Below, one piece after another: positions 1-6,448 of a DNA stretch of 12,034 nucleotides; positions within the stretch are counted from its first letter, which is position 1; each line of letters opens with the position of its first letter. The notes beneath the pieces are model-generated. The model made no database searches. It worked only from the letters and a program-made list of their open reading frames with translations, and had not been told where the DNA came from. Location: NCBI GenBank assembly GCA_030668025.1, contig DAOUUT010000098.1, forward strand, positions 1 through 12,034. Direction: 5' to 3'. Source of the stretch: Promethearchaeota archaeon (lineage in GTDB: Archaea; Asgardarchaeota; Lokiarchaeia; Sigynarchaeales; SOKP01). Made by a program: the position numbers and the translations under genes.

Positions 1-1
1 A

Positions 2-2428
2 GAAATAGAAGAATACAAAGATCATCAACAAGAATTAGAAGAAATTCTCGAACAAAATAGAAAAATCGAACAAGAAGCTCTCAAGGAAATCGAGCTAGGA
101 GAAGAAGATTTGGATAAAACTATAGAAAAAAACTACGAGAGAGCTAAAAACCTCTATAAACAACAAACCGGGAAAAGACCAATTTATGCGAACAAGGAAA
201 CAAAAGGATTTAAAAAGTGGTTAGAGCAGAAAAAAAAATCGGAAGAAAAAGAGAAAACGAAACGGAAAAAAGAACTAAAAGAAGAAAAAAAAAAAGAAAT
301 TAAAAAAGAGGGTTGGAAAAGAACCCTTAAACGATGGATAAAAGAGGCTTCCGAGGAAGAATGCAACGCTGAGCTTAAATCCGAGTTAAAGAAAGCCCTT
401 GAGAGTTATAACGAGTTCGAGTATTTGACTCGAAAGTTTTTGGAATTATATAAGAAGTCTCAACACGAAAAACTTACTGAAATTGAAAAGAATAGATTAA
501 AATCCTTAACAGAAAGACTACAGGAGCTAAGTCCGATCCAATTAGAATTATTAGAAAATATTCGGGCTTTTAAATTTTATTTTAATAATCATTTGTGGGA
601 ACTTATGAACAGGTTTTTTGCTAATCGAGTGCGTAGCAAATTTTTTAAGCATATCTCGCAAATATATAAAAACTTAAAGCAAGCTCAGAAAAAGAAAGAA
701 AATTCAGAAGAAGTACTAAGAAATTGGATAGAGCAAGCGTCCGAAGAGGAAATTAGTCCCGAACTTAAAGCGAAGTTAAAAAAAATCGTTGAGAACTATA
801 ACGAGTTAGAAATATTGGCATCAATGTTCGTGGAATTGTATAAAAAAGAGCAATTAGAACAAATCTCTCAGTCTGAAAAAGTGGAATTATCCTCCTTAAT
901 TAAAACTCTCCAAAAAATCGAACCCGGTAAAATTGAACTATTCTCAAACATACGGGCCATTAAACATTATTTAAATGATCAAAATTTTGACGATTTCTCG
1001 GACAAAACAAGGGTGAATCGACTGCTTAGCGGGTTTTTTGCACATTTGGAGCAAATTTCTTATAATACTAAAGATTTAATTGAAGATTTAAGAAAGGAAA
1101 TACAACAACTTTCCGAAGAATTAGCACAGTTCTTTCCAGGTAGATTAGTGCAAAAAAAGGGTAATTCGTATTCACATCGACTTCTTTCTCAATTGTGGGA
1201 AATGAGTGCAAGTTATGTTGGTGGATATGTGATATACAAGGCTAAGCAAAATTCAAATTTTATTATTGGTGAGGAAGCATTGGTGCAATTGCAAGAAAAA
1301 TTAGAGGAGAGATTGGGTGCTAAAGCACTAGGATGCGTTCAAATTATTAGAAGATATCAAAGGAATGAAATAAACACTCTTCAATTTGTAGACATGTTAG
1401 AAAAAGAATTAGGAAGAGTTTCAGGTGAAATCAAGGTTACTAATGAAGAACTTAGTTTGATTCTTGCAGGGACACATAGTTTTATTAAAAGAGTTCTTTC
1501 TCGTATTTCTCCATCTTCCAGACAAAAAAATATTAATCCTCATTACAAATTTTCAAAAGAACGATTAGACCAATTTAGAAACTTTCTTTTTGAGATATTT
1601 GGATCTCGAGCAAAGAAGTGTTTCGATCTGCTTGAAAGATACAAGAGTCTAAACCCTGATTTAAAAGAATATTCATACCAGCAGTACACAATAGGAACCC
1701 CTGATTACTTCCAAAATATTGAGGAAAGTCCAGAAGCATCCTATTGGTTTGGTTTTTTGCGTGCTGATGGCTCTCTAAACGAAAAAACTTATAGAATAAG
1801 TTTTGAGCTCGCAGAAAAAGATAAAGATCGCTTAAAACAATTTGCTGAAGCTATAGAATTACCCTTAGACCGTATTAAGTTTCGTACAAGATACAAGTGG
1901 TATAAAGGGGTGTTAAAAGGATATAAAACTGGTTATCTTAATTTCACTTGTAGACCAATGGTGAAGGAATTCGGCGAAATCGGATTCCAGAGCTCTAAAG
2001 CTGATCAAAAATATGTACCAAATTATGTAGTACAAGCTCTCAAAAAGGCAAAAGAAACATCAAGGGAAACACACATTGATTGGTGGTTAACTATACCCGG
2101 AAAAGTCGCTTTAGCGTTTCTTCTTGGTTTCTACGATGGTGATGGAACTTATAGAAGAGTTAGGTTTGCAAAGATTTACGCAAGCAGTAAACCATTTTTA
2201 GAACATATTAAAGAATTATTTGAGATAAAAAACAAAGTTTTAACAACAAAGGAACCCGGAGAAGTTATTTGGGAGTTAGACAGCAAATACATATCAAGAG
2301 GTATGTATACGCTTACTTTAGGTCCTGAATTGTTTGATATGATGATGAGTTCTTACAAAGATAGCATGCAAAGGAAGCGATCAGATAATCCTGCAGAACC
2401 ACTAAATTTTCAGGGCGATCAGATTTAA
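2..2428 (+). CDS. Coiled-coil protein with C-terminal LAGLIDADG endonuclease domain (5' end missing)
   Basis: The frame is open to the left edge of the window, so the gene starts outside it; the TTG at 110 is only the first start-like codon. Residue numbers here count from that TTG (772 residues to the stop). The first ~70 residues are a very Lys/Glu-rich helix, then come two copies of a ~117-residue helical module (73-189 and 203-319), a helical middle with another weak duplication (388-416 and 483-511), and a LAGLIDADG domain from about 535. Motif P1 reads YWFGFLRADGSL with Asp553; motif P2 reads LLGFYDGDGTY with Asp676 and Asp678. Two motifs about 125 residues apart fit a single-chain, two-repeat LAGLIDADG enzyme with both acidic metal-binding positions kept. 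No intein splice junction is seen: the protein ends in a plain tail. It could be a free-standing homing endonuclease, or a domesticated DNA-binding protein with a scaffold-like N-terminus. The domain call is firm; the role is not known. Confidence 0.8.
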   Translation, partial: EIEEYKDHQQELEEILEQNRKIEQEALKEIELGEEDLDKTIEKNYERAKNLYKQQTGKRPIYANKETKGFKKWLEQKKKSEEKEKTKRKKELKEEKKKEIKKEGWKRTLKRWIKEASEEECNAELKSELKKALESYNEFEYLTRKFLELYKKSQHEKLTEIEKNRLKSLTERLQELSPIQLELLENIRAFKFYFNNHLWELMNRFFANRVRSKFFKHISQIYKNLKQAQKKKENSEEVLRNWIEQASEEEISPELKAKLKKIVENYNELEILASMFVELYKKEQLEQISQSEKVELSSLIKTLQKIEPGKIELFSNIRAIKHYLNDQNFDDFSDKTRVNRLLSGFFAHLEQISYNTKDLIEDLRKEIQQLSEELAQFFPGRLVQKKGNSYSHRLLSQLWEMSASYVGGYVIYKAKQNSNFIIGEEALVQLQEKLEERLGAKALGCVQIIRRYQRNEINTLQFVDMLEKELGRVSGEIKVTNEELSLILAGTHSFIKRVLSRISPSSRQKNINPHYKFSKERLDQFRNFLFEIFGSRAKKCFDLLERYKSLNPDLKEYSYQQYTIGTPDYFQNIEESPEASYWFGFLRADGSLNEKTYRISFELAEKDKDRLKQFAEAIELPLDRIKFRTRYKWYKGVLKGYKTGYLNFTCRPMVKEFGEIGFQSSKADQKYVPNYVVQALKKAKETSRETHIDWWLTIPGKVALAFLLGFYDGDGTYRRVRFAKIYASSKPFLEHIKELFEIKNKVLTTKEPGEVIWELDSKYISRGMYTLTLGPELFDMMMSSYKDSMQRKRSDNPAEPLNFQGDQI
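326..676 (+). repeat. Protein-level tandem module, copy A
   Basis: First copy of a helical module in the LAGLIDADG-containing protein (residues 73-189 from the TTG at 110). It aligns with copy B at a constant offset of 130 residues without gaps over most of its length. Shared signatures are W-I-x-x-A-S-E-E-E, E-L-K-x-x-L-K-K, Y-N-E-x-E, E-L-Y-K-K and N-I-R-A-x-K-x-Y. The DNA copies have diverged, so the duplication is old. Confidence 0.8.
716..1066 (+). repeat. Protein-level tandem module, copy B
   Basis: Second copy of the same helical module (residues 203-319). It starts L-R-N-W-I-E-Q-A-S-E-E-E against L-K-R-W-I-K-E-A-S-E-E-E in copy A and ends with a matching F-F-x-H-x-x-Q-I segment, where the offset becomes 131. 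A short Lys/Glu-rich linker separates the copies. Confidence 0.8.
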
Positions 2429-2532
2429 ATACAATTTTTCTCGAATCTAAAAATTCAATATAGGTAATATCTTACGTTCATAGTACATTTTTGTAACTCA
2501 TCGTTTTTAAATAAATGCTTCATTAGATATTG

Positions 2533-2542
2533 AAAAAAAAAA
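2533..2542 (-). terminator. T10 tract downstream of the dehydrogenase gene
   Basis: A run of ten A on the plus strand reads as ten T on the minus strand, 27 nt after the stop of the minus-strand dehydrogenase. Archaeal RNA polymerase terminates at T-rich tracts without needing a hairpin, so this is a reasonable terminator. Shorter T runs in the same 141-bp convergent gap could serve the plus-strand gene. Confidence 0.5.
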
Positions 2543-2569
2543 GATAGTAATTTTTAATTAATGAAAAAG

Positions 2570-3745
2570 TTATTTCCTCATTTTAACGAATTCGCCTGAT
2601 TTCATCAATTCGCAAGGTCTAAGATAATCTTTTCCCGTTTTATCCGCTAAATCCTCTAAAATTTTAATCCATTTCTCCCAATTCTTTTTAGCAGCAGCAA
2701 AGGGTCCAGGCGTGTTCATACCCGCCATGTTTGCTTCGTCAATTACCTTAAAGCCTGATACAACTTTCTCTTCTAATAGACGACATCCCTCGTTTAACAT
2801 AATTGCCATTGAAGTTTCAACGCTAAATAGACCTGCTTTTTTAGATTTATCGACCTTTGGTCGTCCTTTAGACCAATCATAAAAACCTTGAGTTGTTTTA
2901 CGGCCAAGTTTCTTGTCTTCAACCATCTTGGTAAGAACTTTTCCAGGTCTAAAATTAGGAGACAATGTTTTTGTGTAATAATTACCCACATGGAACATGG
3001 TATCGAGTCCTACGTAATCCGTTAACTCACACGGTCCCATTGGCATCAAAGACCCCGCATCACCGTCAATTTGTTCCCAGGGAATTCCTTTTTCAGCAGC
3101 CTGATCAAATATCCAATTCATATAAATTTGGACTGGTGCATTCATTCTGTTAACAATAAATCCAGGTCTATCCTTCAATACTTTAGGAACAAATCTCTTT
3201 CCCCTTAAACAAGGTAAAGATTGACCTATTTGAACGCCTATATCCATTGATTCGTCCGAACTTTGTTCACCAGCTATTATCTCAATTAATCTCATGAGAA
3301 TCGGTGGATTAAAGAAATGCATTCCAATTACTTTATCTGGTCTATTTGTTGCTGTAGCAATTTCAGTAATGCTCATCGTAGAAGTATTTGTGGCTAAAAT
3401 ACAATGAGCTGGTGCGTTTTCGTCGCAAGTTTTAAAAACTTTTTTTTTGACGTCCATTAATTCAACAACAGCTTCTAACACAAAATCAGCGTCTTTTACT
3501 GCGCTTGCCGTATCTATAGTTTTTTTTAATTTTCCCATAAAATCAGCGGCAGAAACACCCTCCCCTAACTTTCCTTTGGCTTCAAGTTTTTTTAACCCTT
3601 CATCTATTTTAGCAACTCCATTATCAACGAATTCGTCTTTAATATCAACTAATGTTACGTTATAACCTCCCATTAGAAAGATTTGCCCGGCATTATGGCC
3701 CATTAGACCAGCACCAATAATAACAATGTTTTTAACATCAACCAT
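2570..3745 (-). CDS. 3-hydroxyacyl-CoA dehydrogenase, stand-alone (391 aa)
   Basis: NAD-dependent oxidation of (S)-3-hydroxyacyl-CoA to 3-oxoacyl-CoA, a cytoplasmic step of fatty-acid beta-oxidation or of acetyl-CoA condensation pathways. Residues 7-16 carry the Rossmann dinucleotide motif IVIIGAGLMG. The catalytic set is intact and correctly spaced: Ser122 in N-T-S-T, His143 in G-M-H-F-F-N-P-P, Glu155 twelve residues later, and Asn199 in D-R-P-G-F-I-V-N-R. The helical C-terminal half (about 195-391) contains GPCELTDYVGLDT and KLGRKTTQGFYDW, as in this family. There is no fused enoyl-CoA hydratase domain, unlike bacterial FadB/FadJ. The length is somewhat above the ~300 residues of simple enzymes, with a short insertion before the D-R-P-G-F motif and a longer tail. 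ATG start with a TATA-like box about 30 nt before it. No acyl-CoA partner genes are adjacent, so the direction of use cannot be told. Confidence 0.93.
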   Translation of the reverse strand: MVDVKNIVIIGAGLMGHNAGQIFLMGGYNVTLVDIKDEFVDNGVAKIDEGLKKLEAKGKLGEGVSAADFMGKLKKTIDTASAVKDADFVLEAVVELMDVKKKVFKTCDENAPAHCILATNTSTMSITEIATATNRPDKVIGMHFFNPPILMRLIEIIAGEQSSDESMDIGVQIGQSLPCLRGKRFVPKVLKDRPGFIVNRMNAPVQIYMNWIFDQAAEKGIPWEQIDGDAGSLMPMGPCELTDYVGLDTMFHVGNYYTKTLSPNFRPGKVLTKMVEDKKLGRKTTQGFYDWSKGRPKVDKSKKAGLFSVETSMAIMLNEGCRLLEEKVVSGFKVIDEANMAGMNTPGPFAAAKKNWEKWIKILEDLADKTGKDYLRPCELMKSGEFVKMRK

Positions 3746-3769
3746 TTTTGTTTTTCAACCTTTTATTTT

Positions 3770-3779
3770 TAATTATATT
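3770..3779 (-). promoter_or_regulatory. TATA-like box of the dehydrogenase gene
   Basis: Read on the minus strand, an AATATAATTA-like element lies 25-34 nt before the ATG at 3745. This is the right distance for a leaderless or nearly leaderless archaeal transcript. The surrounding DNA is so AT-rich that chance matches are easy. Confidence 0.35.
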
Positions 3780-3849
3780 CTTATTTTAATATTTTTCATA
3801 ATCAGATTGTAATAAGTAAATTAATTCGAATTTTTTTTTAACTTTTGAC

Positions 3850-3875
3850 ATTTTGTTTTTCAAAAAGTACAAAAT
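3850..3875. repeat. Imperfect inverted repeat
   Basis: The outer arms ATTTTGT (3850-3856) and ACAAAAT (3869-3875) pair perfectly. The inner arms TTTT (3857-3860) and AAAA (3862-3865) pair around a single C, with AGT bulged on the right side. It lies between two divergent genes, so it could be an operator, but it is low-complexity DNA. Confidence 0.4.
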
Positions 3876-3885
3876 AATGATCCAT

Positions 3886-3905
3886 TTGAATATAATTGAA
3901 TATAA
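3886..3905. repeat. Two tandem copies of TTGAATATAA
   Basis: An exact 10-bp unit is present twice in a row (3886-3895 and 3896-3905). Each copy contains a TATA-like core and could contribute a promoter for the plus-strand side, although the acetyltransferase start is 150 bp further on. It may be no more than low-complexity sequence. Confidence 0.5.
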
Positions 3906-4056
3906 TGAAAAAACGGATCTCTACTTTTAAATATAATACGGAGATTAATTCTAATCCTTCCATGATCAGAAGAATTTTATACCTCGTTTATTAATCATAT
4001 AGTTTAAATTTTCATTTTCATAAAGTTTATTTATCAAATTTAAATTATAAAAAAAA

Positions 4057-4551
4057 TTGTCTACAAAACAATTCGTCCCTGATGATTTCGATATCCCCGC
4101 CTTCTTCGAGACAGACCGTTTCCGCCTACGAATGTTGTCCGTAGATGATGTCGAAAAAGATTACGAAGCTGTTATCGAGAGCCGGGAGCTCCTTCATACC
4201 ATGTTTGACGGTTCCTGGCCGAGATCAGGATTCACCCTTGAAGAAAACTTTCTCGACCTGGAAAGGCACCAACAAGAGTTCCTCGACCACAAAGCTTTTG
4301 CTTATACGGTCGTATCCCTTGACGAAACAAAAGTTCTTGGCTGTATCTATATCAACCCGCCCCAAAAATATAGCCATATTCCGGAATTTGTTGAATATTG
4401 GAAAGAGACTGGCTCAGATGCCGTTGTGTTCATGTGGGTGCGTCAAACTGAATATGATAAAGGGCTGGACGAGATATTGTTCCATACTGTAAGGGATTGG
4501 ATCAGCGCAGACTGGCCTTTTAGGAAGGTAGATTACCCCGGTAGAGTATAA
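4057..4551 (+). CDS. GNAT-family N-acetyltransferase (164 aa), likely acquired
   Basis: Acetyl-CoA-dependent N-acetyltransferase fold; the substrate is not predictable. The first strand is E-T-D-R-F-R-L-R-M-L (18-27), followed by helix 1 with D-D-V-E-K-D-Y-E-A-V and the segment F-T-L-E-E-N-F-L-D-L-E-R-H. The central strands are F-A-Y-T-V-V and V-L-G-C-I-Y-I (81-99). The acetyl-CoA loop region is degenerate, V-R-Q-T-E-Y-D-K-G-L-D-E (128-139), without the usual Q/R-x-x-G-x-G/A. The end W-P-F-R-K-V-D-Y-P-G-R looks like a natural family C-terminus. The frame has no ATG before codon 26 (4132), which would delete strand 1. The TTG at 4057, three codons after an in-frame stop, is therefore taken as the start. 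Codons are clearly richer in G and C (TTC, CTC, GAC, CGG) than in neighbouring genes, which suggests transfer from a donor with higher G+C. It stands alone, with no operon partner. Confidence 0.82.
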   Translation: MSTKQFVPDDFDIPAFFETDRFRLRMLSVDDVEKDYEAVIESRELLHTMFDGSWPRSGFTLEENFLDLERHQQEFLDHKAFAYTVVSLDETKVLGCIYINPPQKYSHIPEFVEYWKETGSDAVVFMWVRQTEYDKGLDEILFHTVRDWISADWPFRKVDYPGRV

Positions 4552-4558
4552 GTAGTAA

Positions 4559-4711
4559 AGGGTCAAACCAAACTTGGGCGCTAAACCCCTTAAGATTAGG
4601 GTCAGAACGGATTTCCCCTTAAAGCGTGTTGCTCATCGGGATGATTTCATCGAATACAAGGAATCTAGGTGTGGAGAAAAGCACACAGAGAAAAAATCAT
4701 TAATATATTAA
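4559..4711 (+). other. G+C-richer remnant region with a 50-codon open frame lacking a start codon
   Basis: After the acetyltransferase stop, G+C-richer sequence continues to about 4690 and then drops sharply. One frame stays open for 50 codons (from after the stop at 4556-4558 to the stop at 4709-4711), but it has no ATG and no recognised motif. The octamer CCCCTTAA occurs twice, and GATGA/TCATC form a small inverted repeat near 4640-4651. It could be the tail of the segment that brought in the acetyltransferase, or a decayed gene. I see no functional element. Confidence 0.3.
4701..4710 (+). promoter_or_regulatory. TATA-like box of the small hypothetical gene
   Basis: TAATATATTA followed by an A-run lies 32 nt before the ATG at 4743. 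With archaeal TATA-to-start spacing of about 25 nt, transcription would begin around 4730. That lies downstream of the alternative TTG at 4722 and favours the ATG. Confidence 0.45.
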
Positions 4712-4742
4712 AAATTTCAATTTGAGTAGTGTCATACATTGC

Positions 4743-5075
4743 ATGAAAGATAGGAAAGAAAAAATTATAGATGAACACTTGGTGCAGCGGGTGATTGATC
4801 TTGATACAGGTAAAGTTATAACGGGAGAATACATTAATCAAAGATTAAAAGAACTTGATAAGATTGCAGATATGATAATTGACAAAGCATTCCAAAATTT
4901 TCGAAAAGATAGTAATAAAAAAACGGAAATCTATGAAGAGGCCTACTGGCAAATCCATGAAAAATTAGGAATGGGATCGATTGGCCCCGCTACAGCTGCA
5001 GCTGGTCCATTAATGGAGAAAAAAAAACAAAAATTGGCTAAAGTACTAGAAATACGTTCTAAAGATCTTTTGTAA
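4743..5075 (+). CDS. Small hypothetical protein (110 aa)
   Basis: Not recognised. A soluble, charged, mostly helical protein with no signal peptide or membrane segment. The N-terminal part includes L-V-Q-R-V-I-D-L-D-T-G-K-V-I-T-G-E-Y-I (about residues 12-30). Next come an amphipathic helix rich in Lys/Asp, Y-E-E-A-Y-W-Q-I-H-E-K-L, and then a small-residue segment M-G-S-I-G-P-A-T-A-A-A-G-P-L (about 81-94) before a basic C-terminal helix. The Gly/Ala-rich stretch is unusual in an otherwise polar protein and may be a turn or contact site. The ATG at 4743 is preferred over the in-frame TTG at 4722 because of the upstream TATA-like box. The stop is only 6 bp from the stop of the convergent V4R-like gene. 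Typical AT-rich codon use supports a real resident gene. Confidence 0.65.
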   Translation: MKDRKEKIIDEHLVQRVIDLDTGKVITGEYINQRLKELDKIADMIIDKAFQNFRKDSNKKTEIYEEAYWQIHEKLGMGSIGPATAAAGPLMEKKKQKLAKVLEIRSKDLL

Positions 5076-5081
5076 TTTCAT

Positions 5082-5639
5082 TTATACTTTATCAGAGTTG
5101 TGATAAAAAATCAATTCTTCTACACACACATTTTTTTCAGGTTCGTCTTTGAGAAAGTTAATCTCTATTTTTTTAACTTTATTTCCTAATAATTTTCGGA
5201 AGGCCGTTTCAAAATAACCTTTGTTGACTCGGCAAAACGCTTTCCCGGGTTGTAGTTTTTCTCTGCGTTTACTTGGCTCTCTTAAAAAGCAAAAATTTTC
5301 GATTATTATTCTAGTCTGATCTGGATTTAATTGAACTTCTCTAATTTGTATTGAATAAAAATCTTTCAATTCGGTTATTAAGATTTCTAAAGCTTCAAAG
5401 ATTCCAAATTCTTCCTTGTTATGCTTTTCTTTTATCCTTTTAGCAATTATCTCTCCCGGTCCTGATCCTGTCTGATACAACATTGAAAGCAAACTATTCT
5501 TACCGAAAATATCAAGGATTTTATAAACCATTGATTCACAGATTATTTCAAACCCTTTTAACGATTTAATATTCGAACTATCATTTTGAATCTTTTTATT
5601 TATATCATTTAAAATATCTTCATTTATTTCAATTTCCAA
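5082..5639 (-). CDS. V4R-like (4-vinyl reductase / hydrocarbon-binding fold) protein (185 aa)
   Basis: The second half resembles the V4R small-molecule-binding domain. Y-Q-T-G-S-G-P-G-E-I-I-A-K (55-67) matches its glycine turn. P-G-K-A-F-C-R-V-N-K-G-Y-F-E-T-A-F (131-147) matches the late strand-helix with its Cys-containing entry. K-K-I-E-I-N-F and N-V-C-V-E-E-L-I-F-Y (156-179) match the final strands. The usual E-x-x-C before the last strand is missing (Glu-Ile-Asn-Phe here), while Cys172 is kept. Stand-alone V4R proteins are sensor or ligand-binding modules, often in signalling or regulation; the ligand here is unknown. Residues 1-45 are helical and unassigned. The frame has only a TTG start at 5637-5639; an AGGGGA stretch lies about 8 nt before it. 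No closer start exists before the next upstream stop, so the TTG is likely used. Recognition is by motif pattern and needs a profile search. Confidence 0.55.
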   Translation of the reverse strand: MEIEINEDILNDINKKIQNDSSNIKSLKGFEIICESMVYKILDIFGKNSLLSMLYQTGSGPGEIIAKRIKEKHNKEEFGIFEALEILITELKDFYSIQIREVQLNPDQTRIIIENFCFLREPSKRREKLQPGKAFCRVNKGYFETAFRKLLGNKVKKIEINFLKDEPEKNVCVEELIFYHNSDKV

Positions 5640-5766
5640 AGAGCAATCCCCTAAATCTACGATAATAATTTTATTCGTTAATAATCTTAATTAATAATTT
5701 AAACTTGAAACTAAATAAATGTTTAATTCCAATTAAAAAATTAAGTATGGTTTTATAAATAAAGTT

Positions 5767-5784
5767 ACATTTTTTGAAAAATGT
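5767..5784. repeat. Perfect 8-bp inverted repeat
   Basis: ACATTTTT and AAAAATGT flank a 2-nt spacer, forming a hairpin or a dyad operator. It lies between the end of the macro-domain gene and the start of the V4R-like gene, both on the minus strand. It could end transcription of the former or bind a regulator of the latter. Confidence 0.45.
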
Positions 5785-5828
5785 CTTATTTAAAGAACAA
5801 AATACTATTATGTCTTAATATTGGGGAA

Positions 5829-6309
5829 TTAAGCTATATCATTTAATGCGTTTTCAAAATCCTTATAATCAGGTAATGATTCAAGACAAACTGAGATGTT
5901 TCTCAAATTGTTGGGGCTTTCTAAAACGAACTTCTTAATAGTAGGAATTATTATTCCTGCACAAATCTTTGCGTTAAATCCGACTACTTCTTTCGATATT
6001 GGAGGATAAGCGATTGAATTTATCCCCTCTTTATCGGCTAATTTCAGCGAATTCCAGATCGCTAACATCAATTTTTTTTGATCGTGACCTGCTCTTAAAT
6101 GGATAATAAATTTAGCATTTAAATTGCCACCAGTAGTAATTACATTCTACTTGTACTTTATGACCCGCTTCTTTCAATACTCGACATCTTAAGGTACCAC
6201 TAGGCAAAAGTCGACTATTTGTAGGAATGACAATTGCATTGTAGTCAGCATTACTTATATCGCCGATAAAAACTTCTATAACCGTGTTATTGATCGTTAG
6301 TTGATTCAT
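5829..6309 (-). pseudogene. Macro-domain (ADP-ribose-binding) protein gene broken by a frameshift
   Basis: Macro domains bind ADP-ribose and often remove it from proteins or hydrolyse O-acetyl-ADP-ribose. The first frame (6309 down to the stop at 6112) encodes the amino half: I-E-V-F-I-G-D-I-S-N-A-D-Y-N-A-I-V and P-T-N-S-R-L-L-P-S-G-T, the ligand-binding Asp and Asn-containing loops, then K-E-A-G-H-K-V-Q-V-E-C. The second frame, open from 6146 to 5829, continues with V-I-T-T-G-G-N-L-N-A-K-F-I-I-H, the next core strand, and then S-I-A-Y-P-P-I-S and the final helix. The switch falls between about 6149 and 6138 and is equal to one extra base (or two lost). About ten residues usually found between the Cys and V-I-T-T seem absent, so a small deletion is possible. 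The joined length is about 160 residues, close to a single macro domain. Either a young pseudogene or an assembly indel. A TATA-like box precedes the ATG. Confidence 0.8.
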
Positions 6310-6326
6310 TAAAATATTTTTTAATA

Positions 6327-6335
6327 TTTTTATAC
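6327..6335 (-). promoter_or_regulatory. TATA-like box of the macro-domain gene
   Basis: On the minus strand GTATAAAAA lies 18-26 nt before the ATG at 6309, consistent with a leaderless archaeal transcript. Its presence suggests the gene is still transcribed or was broken recently. Confidence 0.4.
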
Positions 6336-6429
6336 AATTTTTCTAATAATATCAATTATTTTTAACATTATCTTTAATTTAAATAGGCTGATTGCGAGGG
6401 TTTCTACAAAAATGTAAGTATTTGAAAGC

Positions 6430-6448
6430 AGCCTAAACAAGTTTAGCT
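6430..6448. repeat. Small hairpin at the end of the first phosphatase gene
   Basis: AGC-C-TAAAC and GTTTA-GCT pair around AA with one bulged C, overlapping the last base of the stop codon of the minus-strand phosphatase gene. It could mark the 3' end of the two-gene transcript. No long T-run follows immediately, so the terminator role is weak. Confidence 0.3.

Larger units (their letters stand above)
3746..4056. other. Divergent intergenic region, AT-rich, no gene seen
   Basis: A 311-bp gap between the divergent dehydrogenase and acetyltransferase genes. It holds a TATA-like box for the dehydrogenase, an imperfect inverted repeat at 3850-3875, and two tandem copies of TTGAATATAA at 3886-3905. 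The longest start-to-stop frame noticed is 29 codons (3905-3994), with no recognisable content. The region probably holds the promoters of both flanking genes. Confidence 0.5.

Noticed and set aside
110..112. TTG at 110 as start of the LAGLIDADG-containing gene
   Set aside because: The frame is open and coding-like (Glu/Lys/Gln-rich coiled coil) all the way to base 2, so the start lies outside the window.
184..366. Minus-strand Phe/Ser-rich frame opposite the coiled-coil region
   Set aside because: It is the antisense of Lys/Glu codons (AAA, GAA), giving Phe/Ser runs; a shadow of the real gene.
535..2428. Intein interpretation of the LAGLIDADG domain
   Set aside because: No N-terminal splice Cys/Ser block and no C-terminal His-Asn pair followed by an extein are visible; the protein ends soon after the endonuclease domain. 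The missing 5' part leaves a little doubt.
3905..3994. 29-codon frame starting ATG in the divergent gap
   Set aside because: Too short, no recognisable content, no clear promoter spacing; expected by chance in AT-rich DNA.
4722..4742. TTG at 4722 as start of the small hypothetical gene
   Set aside because: The TATA-like box at 4701-4710 would place the transcript start downstream of it; the ATG at 4743 fits better.
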